Below, one piece after another: positions 41,351 through 50,571 of a stretch of DNA of 64,000 nucleotides. The DNA is from JAPXSY01 sp033812795 (GTDB lineage: Bacteria > Verrucomicrobiota > Kiritimatiellia > RFP12 > UBA1067): positions 1 to 64,000 of the forward strand of contig JAPXSY010000001.1 in assembly GCA_033812795.1 (NCBI GenBank). The letters are read 5' to 3'. Position numbers and translations under genes: made by a program. Positions within the stretch are counted from its first letter, which is position 1. Each line of letters opens with the position of its first letter. The notes under the pieces are model-generated. The model was not told where the DNA came from, ran no database searches, and saw only the letters and a list, made by a program, of their open reading frames with translations.

Positions 41351-43513
41351 TTATTTTGTGGATACGTCGATCCCATGAACCACCACGGGAGCACCCGTCA
41401 ACTCAAGCGTAATTTCCCCATTGGAGGCGGCGAATGTCTGTGTGCGCCCGAGAACGTCCGTCACGGTCACGACATCCTTTGTGGCGCGAAACGTGTGCTT
41501 CTTCACCACGCGCCAGTGGTTGAACCAGGGCTCGTAGTGGAAGAACGGCGCACCTTTCACGCGCCGCACGGGCGCATGCCAACGCGTCTCCGTGCCTTCC
41601 GTGCGGTCGTAGAGAATCGCAAAAGGACCATTGGGTGAATCAAACGTCATACCGCGCAGTTTATCAGCCTTCTCTTCAGGCTGGATCCACCGTCCGAAAC
41701 GCGCACCATCCAACACTTCAGCGGCCGTTACGAATCCCATGAATGAAGGTTTGGGCGAATCGTCACGCATTAACAACCCGTAGTGATACTCCATGTCGTT
41801 CGGATTCACACCGTCCTCATCGTAACTGATGCCTTCGTGCAACTGGTAGAAATGCATCGCGGCGGCACCCTCAGCCACGGCAAGCGCACATGTGAGGAAG
41901 GTGTTCTCGCCCGCCTGACGATATGAATCGGCCCAGCCGTCATTCGGCTTCGTCTTGGCATAGACCTCCGTGTAATACATCGGCTTGTCGGCGTAGCCAA
42001 ACGAAGCGTACATTTTCTTTGATCCGCGCACGAGACCAAGATACTTCCAGCCACCAGCCGCGTCATCCGCCGTAAAAAAGCCGCGCGCTGGATGGATCGC
42101 GATGCCATCAAGGCGGTCGAAGATGCCTTTGTCCTTGATCAACTTCGCAAGCGCGGGTCGAAATGCGCTCGTACCATAGATGATCTTGAACGTGCCGCCC
42201 TGCCGCGTACGTTCAGCACGTAGAGCGTCCAGCCATGTGGAGTAGGCATCGTAGAGGCGGTGTTGGATCGCGAGGTCGCCACGATAGCCAATTTCATTGC
42301 CGAACTCCAAAGTCGGCGCCCCCTTGGCAATGGTGTTCGCCACCCACTTCGCCACACGTGTCCTGTGCTCGACGTTGTTCATATCACAGGGCGTCTCGGG
42401 ACATTGGAAGTGGTCGCCCGCGATAATTCCATAGGAACGCGACACGCGGTTGTCACCGCTGCGAAGATGACGCACGCCCATACGCTGCATGAGCTTCAGC
42501 TCGGCGGCCACCTCTTCGGGCGAACTGAACTTCTTCCCGAACCGCGCATTCATACCAAGAATGGAAGATTCCCGATGCACAAACGTGTAAGGCGGAAGAA
42601 TCGCGAAATTCGTCCGCGTAAAGGCGTTTGTCCCTGCGCGCGCCTCGGCAAAATAGAGTCCCCGTGCCGTGACAGGAACAGTCATGGGGAGTCCCTGACG
42701 CTCTCCCGGCATAAGAGCGCACGTATTCGTTTGAGAGAAGACAAGCTGTCCATCCCAGTCACGGACATCGACGCCAACCGGGATGTCCGCAGCCTCCCGC
42801 CCAGTATTCGCCACGTTCAGCATCATGGATACGGGGCCCTTCTCCCAGAGGTTGTTGCGCTTCTCCGTATCCAAGTGCACGGCCACGCCCTGCCCCGCAT
42901 GACGCGCCGCCACCTGCCAGCCGGGGTCATCTGCCGCCGCACGATAAAAGGTCAAGCCCGCCCGCCACACGCCGTTCGTTCCGCCCGTAAAGTTCAAGTG
43001 CTCGCTGTGCGGCCCACACCAATTCTCGTTACCCGTAAGCTCGTACCAGAGAGTCCCGCGTGCGCCTGACATCTGTTTCAATTTGACGTTGTACGTTTCG
43101 TACGCCTCGCCCTGCTCGGGATTTGCGGCACAACGCCGCCATGTGCCGTGCTTCTCCACACCCTTTTTCTTGACGCCTTTTTCGAGGCGCAAATCCAGCA
43201 TCACGCCGTCCGCACGGGCGTTGGCAGACACCGTGTAGACAAAATCCCACCGTACGCGATCCCCCCCATTGCTCACCGTAGCCTTCAAATCGGCGTCCGT
43301 GTAGGCCACAGCACCGACATTTTCTGTGAACGTGCAGGACACGGGACTCGCCTTGCCTCCGCTGAACTTGAAACGCACGTCCCCGACACCCACGACGTCA
43401 TCCACCCACACGCATCCTTGCTTCAGCACGACTTCAGCCATGCTTGTACAGGCCAAAATAAGCGCCGTCACCAGAATGCAAGAACGGTCAATACGAAGTG
43501 AGAAATGGATCAT
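41351..43513 (-). CDS. Exported clan GH-A glycosidase, cassette copy 1
   Basis: About 720 residues. The signal peptide is MIHFSLRIDRSCILVTALIL (cleavage near MAE). N-terminal beta-sandwich domains (to about 310) are followed by a TIM barrel with E407 in TLEFGNEIGYRGD (acid/base) and E516 in MYYTEVYAKTKPNDGW (nucleophile), the 'NE' and 'TE' pattern of clan GH-A (GH39/GH5-like). A C-terminal beta domain ends near VVHGIDVSTK. It is clearly paralogous to the protein at 46205-48577: both have PP-x-x-F-x-H-R-x-(T/S)-S-I, the FGNE block and the NDGW-D-S-x-R-Q-A block. An upstream in-frame start at 43549 would overlap the previous gene, so 43513 is preferred, 10 bases after its stop. The exact family and substrate are unknown. 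Confidence 0.8.
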   Translation of the reverse strand: MIHFSLRIDRSCILVTALILACTSMAEVVLKQGCVWVDDVVGVGDVRFKFSGGKASPVSCTFTENVGAVAYTDADLKATVSNGGDRVRWDFVYTVSANARADGVMLDLRLEKGVKKKGVEKHGTWRRCAANPEQGEAYETYNVKLKQMSGARGTLWYELTGNENWCGPHSEHLNFTGGTNGVWRAGLTFYRAAADDPGWQVAARHAGQGVAVHLDTEKRNNLWEKGPVSMMLNVANTGREAADIPVGVDVRDWDGQLVFSQTNTCALMPGERQGLPMTVPVTARGLYFAEARAGTNAFTRTNFAILPPYTFVHRESSILGMNARFGKKFSSPEEVAAELKLMQRMGVRHLRSGDNRVSRSYGIIAGDHFQCPETPCDMNNVEHRTRVAKWVANTIAKGAPTLEFGNEIGYRGDLAIQHRLYDAYSTWLDALRAERTRQGGTFKIIYGTSAFRPALAKLIKDKGIFDRLDGIAIHPARGFFTADDAAGGWKYLGLVRGSKKMYASFGYADKPMYYTEVYAKTKPNDGWADSYRQAGENTFLTCALAVAEGAAAMHFYQLHEGISYDEDGVNPNDMEYHYGLLMRDDSPKPSFMGFVTAAEVLDGARFGRWIQPEEKADKLRGMTFDSPNGPFAILYDRTEGTETRWHAPVRRVKGAPFFHYEPWFNHWRVVKKHTFRATKDVVTVTDVLGRTQTFAASNGEITLELTGAPVVVHGIDVSTK

Positions 43514-43523
43514 CGGAAAACCC

Positions 43524-45548
43524 CTAGCGGAAAAGCACCATGGTACCACGTCCGCTTGGAATCCGCACGAAGACCGTGTTGTTCTCCCTAATCAGTCTTG
43601 TGCCTAATTCAGGAAACGGCAGAATCGCATGAGCGTTCAAGCCTTCGATGTCGATGCTGGACTTACTGTGCTTCCGATTCCAGAATCCACCCTGGTCGTA
43701 GAGGAGCGGCACCATGAGCGTCGTCTGCGGACGCTCTCCCGACGCCAGCACCACTTCAAACACGGCGTTGTCATAAAGCTCCACGTTATGATTGCTGCCC
43801 GCCACGTTCTGAAACGGCGCGGTTTCATACCCGGCATCCGGCACAACATAGCGCAGGCGCAACGGATGCTCCATCTCCGCACCGTCCAGTCCGAGCGCCA
43901 CGCCTGGGTACGGATCCGCGGTCGAGCTCACTTTCGCGCTCGTCACCTTGAAGAGCGGCTGCGCACCGCGGAATTCAAGCGCGCAGTTCGGACAGTTCGT
44001 AAACGGATAAAGAATACCTTCAGACGACCAGTTCCGTGAAAACGAACCCGACTTCACCACGGTCGTGTTCGACACGCAGAACACGGAGTTCGAACTGCCG
44101 TTCTCAAACCGCAAACCATCGCACCAGGAAGCCAGGTTCACCTCGCCGCCAGTCACCGTCACGCAATTGTCCCGTCCCGCAAAGCTCACCGTTCCCGTCA
44201 CCGTACCGCCTGTCACCCACGCGGCATTGTTTGTCCCGTCCATCACCAATTTCGCCAGACTCACGCCACCCGTAATTTCCACGCGGTTGGACATGTTGCC
44301 CGTTGTGATCGTGGCCGCGTTCTGGATGCCGGAAGAAAGCCGGTACACGTTATCCATGCCACGCACGGAAACCGACTTGTCCGGTCCCGTGCCGCCACAG
44401 ATTTCGTACACGTTCCCCGTTCCTGTCAAGTGCACGCCGTTATTACCCAGCGTCAACGTGCCGCCCGCGTTTTCGAATCGGTTGCTTTGTCCTTCAAGGA
44501 ACAAGCCGCCACTGCCCCAGCCATCCATTTTCACCGTACTGCCTTCCATACGGAACACGTCCCAGGCACCCCGCATCGACACGCGGCTCAACGTGAGAGT
44601 CCCCGACGTCCCCGTCACGTCGACTCTGTTGGAATATGATTGGTTCGGATTCACCGTGGATCCAAAATTAAGTCCACGATTCGTGTTGTAGACACTGATC
44701 GTGGCATTATGGAAAATCGCGCGGTTGCGAACCGCCAGTCCGTTGTAAGCGCCTGATGAGTATTGTGTTTCAGCAGGTTGCGCGTTGCCAAATGTGATCA
44801 CAAACAACCCCAATGTTCCGTTGGTGATCGCCAGCGTACAGTCGGTTGCCTTGTAGAATTTGAAACCCCGGCCGACATGCGCTGTGGACGATGAGCCGCC
44901 ATTGACCAGCACCGTGCCGCCATCGCGAATCAGGAATGTGTTGCCCGTACCTGAAATGTGTGAATATTCGGAATAGCCAGCCGTTTCCAAAAGTCCCCCA
45001 TTCCGCACATCCAGTAGACATCCGGCCAGCGTTGGATCATTCGCAAAAAACACGTATTTATCGTTCACGGCCACGACATTTGTACTGCCGTCAATCACGA
45101 GCGAGGAGTTGTTCTTGTTGAGCACAAAGGCTTTGTTCTGCGGTTGGTTCAGAAACACGCCGTTCGTAAAAGTCACGGACGAATCCTCACCCACGGCGAA
45201 AGATGTGATGTTCGAGATCGTCCCGTTCTGAAACGTCGCCGAACCGCCCGTCACGGAGAACGCATTCGTGACACCCAGCGCGTGACCGCCCAGATTGAGC
45301 AAAAAGTCGGAAAGACCGCTGACCGTGAAGTCGCTGATCCACATCTCGCTCGAGAGCGTCCAGCCGTCAGCGGGGACAGTCCCCGTGGCGTCGATCAGCG
45401 CCGAATCATCGACCCCGGGTTTCGCGCCCCCACTCCAGTTAGTGTCCGTCGCGAGATCACCGTCCGTCGCGCCCGTATAGTTCACCGTTGCGGCTGAAAG
45501 CCCAGAAACCGCCAACCCCGCCAGCCAGCACAAGACACTCTTTTTCAT
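43524..45548 (-). CDS. Autotransporter-like beta-helix passenger protein, cassette copy 1
   Basis: About 674 residues. The signal peptide (MKKSVLCWLAGLAVSGLSAA) is followed by TVNYTGATDGDLATDTNWSG, the usual opening of PVC autotransporter-like adhesins. A long run of short Ser/Thr/Asn/Gly-rich beta-strands then forms a predicted parallel beta-helix, with coils such as GGTLTLGNNGVHLTGTGNVY. The C-terminal part (from about 540) contains CALEFRGAQPLFKVTSAK and LRLRYVVPDAGYETAPFQN, which recur in the paralogue at 48678-50456. No beta-barrel translocator or PEP-CTERM motif is visible. GAGGGGG precedes the ATG. It sits 10 bases upstream of the GH-A gene, so the two are co-translated. It is possibly a surface polysaccharide binder working with that enzyme. 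Confidence 0.75.
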   Translation of the reverse strand: MKKSVLCWLAGLAVSGLSAATVNYTGATDGDLATDTNWSGGAKPGVDDSALIDATGTVPADGWTLSSEMWISDFTVSGLSDFLLNLGGHALGVTNAFSVTGGSATFQNGTISNITSFAVGEDSSVTFTNGVFLNQPQNKAFVLNKNNSSLVIDGSTNVVAVNDKYVFFANDPTLAGCLLDVRNGGLLETAGYSEYSHISGTGNTFLIRDGGTVLVNGGSSSTAHVGRGFKFYKATDCTLAITNGTLGLFVITFGNAQPAETQYSSGAYNGLAVRNRAIFHNATISVYNTNRGLNFGSTVNPNQSYSNRVDVTGTSGTLTLSRVSMRGAWDVFRMEGSTVKMDGWGSGGLFLEGQSNRFENAGGTLTLGNNGVHLTGTGNVYEICGGTGPDKSVSVRGMDNVYRLSSGIQNAATITTGNMSNRVEITGGVSLAKLVMDGTNNAAWVTGGTVTGTVSFAGRDNCVTVTGGEVNLASWCDGLRFENGSSNSVFCVSNTTVVKSGSFSRNWSSEGILYPFTNCPNCALEFRGAQPLFKVTSAKVSSTADPYPGVALGLDGAEMEHPLRLRYVVPDAGYETAPFQNVAGSNHNVELYDNAVFEVVLASGERPQTTLMVPLLYDQGGFWNRKHSKSSIDIEGLNAHAILPFPELGTRLIRENNTVFVRIPSGRGTMVLFR

Positions 45549-45569
45549 ACCAACCCCCTCTTGCCTCAA

Positions 45570-46204
45570 ATACTTGACCGTTAAACTGCGTCAGATCGTA
45601 GCATAACCGACGAGAAACCTCCACGTTAACTTTCTCCGTCATTTGTAATCGGTTCGTGACAGGGGGATGCGAGTTTAGTGCGTGGTTTGTGTGTGCGCAG
45701 TCGGGAGCGCGGGCGTCTTCCGCGCTACGCGCGGATTTAGGATTTAGCCTGCCGCACGGCTTCGCCGCGAAAAAACCTTGGAATAAGTTTAGGACATGGT
45801 TTCCGACAGATTCGCTTCGGCGGGGAGAAATCCATGATTAACATGATGTTGTTCAATCCTGAAAATCCTGTCATCCTGTCAATTTGTAGGCAAGGAGTTA
45901 GGAGTTTTTTCACTTCGACATTCTGAGTTCGGCGTCGGGCGTTCGGCGTTCAAAGGCGGCGGCGTGAAACGCCGCCCGGACGAGCAGACGCTCGTCCCTC
46001 CCATCCTGCGGCAAAACAAAAAAATCTGCGCAATCTGCAAATCTGCGGATAAAACCAGCAGCCTCAAGACACGTTGTTGCGGGCAAGGACGCCCACGCTC
46101 CCTTCTCACTGCTCCCCTTTTCACCAGAAACGCATGACCTTCGCACAGCCCTGTCACGGACCGATAGCCCGTCGTTTCGCCCGTTTCAAAACGGAATTAC
46201 CCGA
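45570..46204. other. 635-base intergenic region with stutter DNA
   Basis: No credible gene. It holds short word-like repetitions: GAAAATCCTGTCATCCTGTC (about 45860), GTTCGGCGTCGGGCGTTCGG (about 45928) and ATCTGCGCAATCTGCAAATC (about 46024), plus two adjacent hairpins. The part next to 45548 must carry the promoter of cassette copy 1, but no clear boxes were found. Confidence 0.65.
45958..45997. repeat. Two adjacent perfect hairpins
   Basis: GGCGGCG-TGAAA-CGCCGCC (45958-45976) is followed directly by GGACGAGC-AGAC-GCTCGTCC (45978-45997), stems of 7 and 8 bp with small loops. They lie about 210 bases past the stop of the GH-A gene ending at 46205. They may block read-through between the two cassettes or stabilise a transcript end. 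Confidence 0.55.
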
Positions 46205-48577
46205 TCAATCGCTCACCTTGCCGCTCGACTTCTCTTCGGCGGCGTATTCATCTTCGCTCGGCTCCCGTCCGACGGCCGGCGCCGCAGGGAACGACGCGGC
46301 GGGCAGGATGTCAACCGGATCCAGACCGTAGACAAAGACGGGTTCGCCGTCGAGCGCGATCTCGAACTTCCCGTCCTTGACCGCCGCCGGCCGTTCGCGG
46401 CCGATCATGTCGAAGACGCGCACCGCGCCCGCTGTTTTGAACGCATAGGGCTTCGTGCGGTGCCAGTGCCGCACCCACGGATCCTTGTGCCGGAAAAGCG
46501 CGTCGCGGTAGACGCCCTTGGGCAGTTCGCGCTGCCAAAGTTTGTACAGCATGCCGCCTTCGTTCCGGTCGAAGAGGACCGCCAGCCGCCCGCGGGGCGT
46601 GTCGAAGACGAATGCGCGCAGGGTATCCGTGCGGTTTGTGCCGGCTCCCTTCTCACCGAGAAACTTCGCGCCGTCCAGATGCTCGCATGTCGCCGCATAG
46701 CTGAGAAGGGACGGCTTAGGCGAGTCGTCGCGCATCAGAAGCCCGAAGTCGTACTCGGCGTTCACCGTCGTCTGCCCGCTCGGGTGCGCGAGCGGATAGC
46801 CGTGCGGATCTTGGCTCGTGCCTTGGTGAAGCTTGTAGAACATCATGTTCTTGACGTTCGGCTCGACGGATGCGATGACGAGCGACAGGAGCGTGTTCTC
46901 GGTCGCCTGGCGCAGCGAATCCTTCCAGCCGTCGTTCGGATGCGTCGCCGCATAGCATTCGGTCATGTGGATTTCCTTGTCTGGGTAACCGAGCTCGGCG
47001 AAGCGGGCGCGGGCACGCTGGATAATGCCGCGGTATACCCAACCGCCGTGCGTCACATCGGCCGTATAATAGCCGCGCCCGGGGTGAAGCGTCAGCCCGT
47101 CCACGAGGTCAAAGACCCCCTCATCCTTCATGATCCGCATCATGTGCGCGGAATAGTCCGGCTGGATGCCGAAGGTGATGATCTTGACGTGTCCGAGTCC
47201 TTCCGCCGCGAGCCGGGCACGGATGACCTTGAGCCAACTCACGTAGCATTTGACAAGCCGCGTCTGTTCCTCGTGCGTCTTGTGCCAACCGACTTCGTTG
47301 CCGAATTCGAAATAAGGGTTCCCCCGCTCCTTGATGCGGCCGACGATCTCCTTCTCGATGATCTTGACGTGCTTCGGATTCTGCGGATCGAACATCTCCG
47401 GCGGCGCGTGACGGGAGGCGTAGGCGGTGATGCCATAGTTTGTCCGGAAATGGTTGTTGTCGCCGTAGCGGAGGATCGACACGCCGAGACGTTCCATCAG
47501 CCGCTCGGCTTCGGGCGTTTCGGGATAGGACGCCATCGCCGCGATCGACGTGTCGCGATGCGTGAACCGGTGCGGCGGCAACACGGCAACATTCATCCGC
47601 GCGAAGCCATCCTCGCGCTCGCCCTCCCCGACCGTCGACTCGATGAACCAGATGCCGCGTGCGCCCTCTTCCACGGCCGGCAATGCATAGTCCCTGACGA
47701 ACGGCACGCCGATTTTGAACTCGAACCTCTCGGACTGATCGAAAACGACCTTGCCGTCGAAGTCCCGCGCCACCGTCCGTACTGTCCGCCAGCCATCGAT
47801 TAGCGGTTTGACCGTAAGCCGGAACTTCGGCGCACCGCTCTCGAACAGGTTGAACGGGCGCTCCGTCGCAAGCGCGATCACAAACGGCCGCCCGTCCACC
47901 TGTGCCGCGGCGCATTGCGCATCCTCGGAGTCGACGCCCGTCACGAACTCAAGCCGTCCGTGATAGACGCCGTTCGTTGACGTGCGGGGGAACCCCGGAC
48001 ACTCCGTCCGCGCGCCCGACCAGCCGGTGTTCCGGCACCAGAAGACCTGACCGGACTTCGCGCGATACGGCTTAACGTTCATGCTCTTGACCTCGAACGG
48101 CACCCCGGGATCATACCACCCTTCCGCCACCGCCGGCTTGCAACGTTGCCAATAGCCGCACTTCGTCACTTGCTGGCTCCGCCCCGTGTCATTCAGGCGG
48201 AAGACCTCGACCATCTGTCCGCCGCTCCTGAAGCACGGCGGGATTTCCGAGACGAAATCCACGGCGAAACCATGTCCCGTCAGGTACGCTTCCGCCGAAA
48301 ACGGAAAGTTCGTGCCGCTGGCATTTGTGATCTCGTAGGCGATCCGCAGACGGTTATCCGACGTTCGCTCCGCCGACTTCGGCACAGCGCACGGCGTCGA
48401 CCACACGAACGGAACCTTCCCGACCGCAAGGATGTCGGTTCCCGTCTTGTCCGCAATAACCAGTCGGCCGTCGGCAAAGCGCAATGAACACAGATCATCC
48501 GAAAGCCGCGGCGCGTCGCTCGCCGAAAGCGTCCCCGCAGCCCAGATAACCGCCAGCAGCGTCCACCTCGTCTTCAT
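46205..48577 (-). CDS. Exported clan GH-A glycosidase, cassette copy 2
   Basis: A 790-residue protein with signal peptide MKTRWTLLAVIWAAGTLSAS. N-terminal beta-sandwich regions (to about 335) come before a TIM barrel with E428 in YFEFGNEVGWHKT (acid/base) and E540 in IHMTECYAATHPNDGW (nucleophile). The C-terminal beta domain ends in GEPVFVYGLDPVDI plus a short charged tail. It is a paralogue of the 41351-43513 protein with the same domain order and motifs, but diverged enough that the duplication is old or the copies were acquired separately. GAGG precedes the ATG. It follows the broken passenger gene at 48678-50456 by 100 bases, repeating the passenger-then-enzyme order of copy 1. Confidence 0.8.
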   Translation of the reverse strand: MKTRWTLLAVIWAAGTLSASDAPRLSDDLCSLRFADGRLVIADKTGTDILAVGKVPFVWSTPCAVPKSAERTSDNRLRIAYEITNASGTNFPFSAEAYLTGHGFAVDFVSEIPPCFRSGGQMVEVFRLNDTGRSQQVTKCGYWQRCKPAVAEGWYDPGVPFEVKSMNVKPYRAKSGQVFWCRNTGWSGARTECPGFPRTSTNGVYHGRLEFVTGVDSEDAQCAAAQVDGRPFVIALATERPFNLFESGAPKFRLTVKPLIDGWRTVRTVARDFDGKVVFDQSERFEFKIGVPFVRDYALPAVEEGARGIWFIESTVGEGEREDGFARMNVAVLPPHRFTHRDTSIAAMASYPETPEAERLMERLGVSILRYGDNNHFRTNYGITAYASRHAPPEMFDPQNPKHVKIIEKEIVGRIKERGNPYFEFGNEVGWHKTHEEQTRLVKCYVSWLKVIRARLAAEGLGHVKIITFGIQPDYSAHMMRIMKDEGVFDLVDGLTLHPGRGYYTADVTHGGWVYRGIIQRARARFAELGYPDKEIHMTECYAATHPNDGWKDSLRQATENTLLSLVIASVEPNVKNMMFYKLHQGTSQDPHGYPLAHPSGQTTVNAEYDFGLLMRDDSPKPSLLSYAATCEHLDGAKFLGEKGAGTNRTDTLRAFVFDTPRGRLAVLFDRNEGGMLYKLWQRELPKGVYRDALFRHKDPWVRHWHRTKPYAFKTAGAVRVFDMIGRERPAAVKDGKFEIALDGEPVFVYGLDPVDILPAASFPAAPAVGREPSEDEYAAEEKSSGKVSD

Positions 48578-48677
48578 CGCCCGGCACTCCTCAACGGAAG
48601 CCGACCGGAAAGGTCGTCGCGCCGAAGGTCACGTCTCCCGATAGCGTATAGCCTCCTCATTCGCTGGAGCCCCTGCA

Positions 48678-50456
48678 TCAACGGATCGTCAGCACACTCC
48701 CGCTCGGCGGCGGTTTCGCGTAGATCGTCTTCCCCTTGTCCCAGACAAGGGTCCAGCTCGGGGGCAGGATGGCGCTTGCATTGAGCTGGTCAACGACGGT
48801 TTGGGACATATCCAGCCACCCTCCCGCCGTGTAGAAGAGCGGCACCGGCTCTGTCCCCTTGTAAGCGGAACCATCAATTTCAAATACGGTATTACCATAA
48901 AGCGTTGCCGTTCGATTCACGACCTGGTTCTGCATCGGCGCGGCAGCATAGCCCTGTTCGGGGATGACGAACTTGAAGTGCACGGGATCCAGAAGCGGCT
49001 GTCCGCTCGCCGTACCGAGGACCCAGGCCTTCCAATTCGGCGTGGAGACACAACGCATCAGCGGGTTTGTGCCACGGAATTCAATCGCGGCGTTCGGGCT
49101 GTTCGTCCAGTTGAAGGCATCCACATTGCCGCTGCCGACGCAGACGCGCCCGTTCATCGTGTAGGTCGCATTCGAAATGACCAATCGGCCGTTCGGCTTC
49201 TCTGCAAAGGAAATCACGCTCCCGTCACCTGGCGTATAGTACTCCGTGCCGTCCTTCAGGACAAAAACGTTGTTCGTGCCGCCAAGGACGACCGCATTCT
49301 GGCCGGCGTTGTTCGTCCAGGCGGCCGCCAGTTCACAAAGGCAGTCCTTAGAAGCTGCACCGAATGTCAGCACCCCGTTCGCACGCTTCGCCCCGATGGA
49401 AAAGTATCCGTTCGTGCCGCTGAAGGTCAGGCTCTTGTCCATCGTGCCGTCCACGAACTCGTAGCGATTGGAAAAGCCCCCGATGGTCACGCCGTAGGGC
49501 GCCGAGCAGGTACCGCCCGTCTGACGGATCAGGTTCGGTCCATTTCCTCCCATTGTCAACGTTCCTTTGTTTCACGTCACCAGCAGGCCGTCCGACAGGA
49601 GCAACCGGTTGTACCGGCCATTGACCTGGCAGCTTCCCGATGACAGCTCGCCCCCCAGCACTTCAACCCGGTTCGAGACGCCATTCATCACCACCGGAGG
49701 CGAGGCCTTGGCCGTGTCCTGAATCCGGAGAAGATCCCAGGCGCCGTTCATGTCAAAGGTCGAGAAGCCGCTGGCAACACTTGACCCGGAAACGACCATC
49801 TCATTGGAAACCGAATACCCGGACCGCCATTCAAAATACCGCCGCCCCGTATATTGGGGTGTCGCCTGCGGCACATTCATGGAAAAGGTCGAATCATGCA
49901 CCAGCAGACGACACCCTGTCGCCTTCTTGCTGTCCAGACCGAACCTGAAGACGAACGCCGTCATCGTCGCATTCGTCAGGGCGATCGTGCAGTCCTTGGC
50001 ATTGCCGAAACCAGACCCCCAATTGTATTCCGTGATGTCGCTGAGCAGGAGCGAACCGCCTTCCACCCGGATGTTCGACCCCGTGCCGCCGAGTTTGAAG
50101 AACCCCCTGTTCGGTGTTGTCACATGGTAGGTTCCCCCGTTGACGATATCGAGGGACAGGCCCGTCACGCCCAATGAGTTGCACAGGCCACCCGCCCGCC
50201 CTGCCTGAGTGGCCGTCTCCTCGAGCCATCCACCATCAATGAGAATCGACACGTCATTCTTTGTGACCAGATCGTCGGACGCAGTCGATATGACCCTCGT
50301 GCCGGCATTGAGGATCTTCACCTCATCTCCCTGCGCCAACGAGCCCAGCAGCGATGCGACCTCGTTCGTTCCCGAGTCATAGATGTACGTCGCCGCGCGG
50401 ACGATCCCAGGGACAATCGACAGGCTCACAGCCAACATGACCATTCGTTTTTTCAT
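48678..50456 (-). pseudogene. Autotransporter-like beta-helix passenger, cassette copy 2, interrupted by one in-frame TGA
   Basis: A single reading frame of 593 codons from MKKRMVMLAVSLSIVPGIVR (good ribosome site, AAGGCGGTAAGG region) to a C-terminus ending PPPSGSVLTIR, with one TGA at 49574-49572. Just after the stop the frame continues NKGTLTMGGNGPNLIRQTGG, which lines up with GGTLTLGNNGVHLTGTGNVY of the paralogue at 43524-45548. The stop therefore falls inside a coil that should be continuous. The two halves are 294 and about 297 residues. An ATG with GGGAGG-like context a little after the stop (49559) could restart translation, so a two-part product is possible. More likely it is a recent nonsense mutation or a sequencing error. 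Confidence 0.75.
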
Positions 50457-50571
50457 CCTTACCGCCTTTCATACAGAAACAATAACCGACCAACCTCGGC
50501 ACAATAGCCAATCAACCTCCTCAAACGCTGATTAGTGTACCATAATTCACCCGCTGGCACTTACACAAACT

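Noticed and set aside
45879..46157. 92-codon minus-strand frame in the large intergenic gap
   Set aside because: It runs through the stutter words and hairpins, has odd composition and no ribosome site.
8666..49574. Genetic code with TGA read as an amino acid
   Set aside because: Many intact genes end at TGA (for example at 8431 and 60016), with the next gene close behind, so TGA is a stop here. The two interrupted frames are better explained by decay or error.
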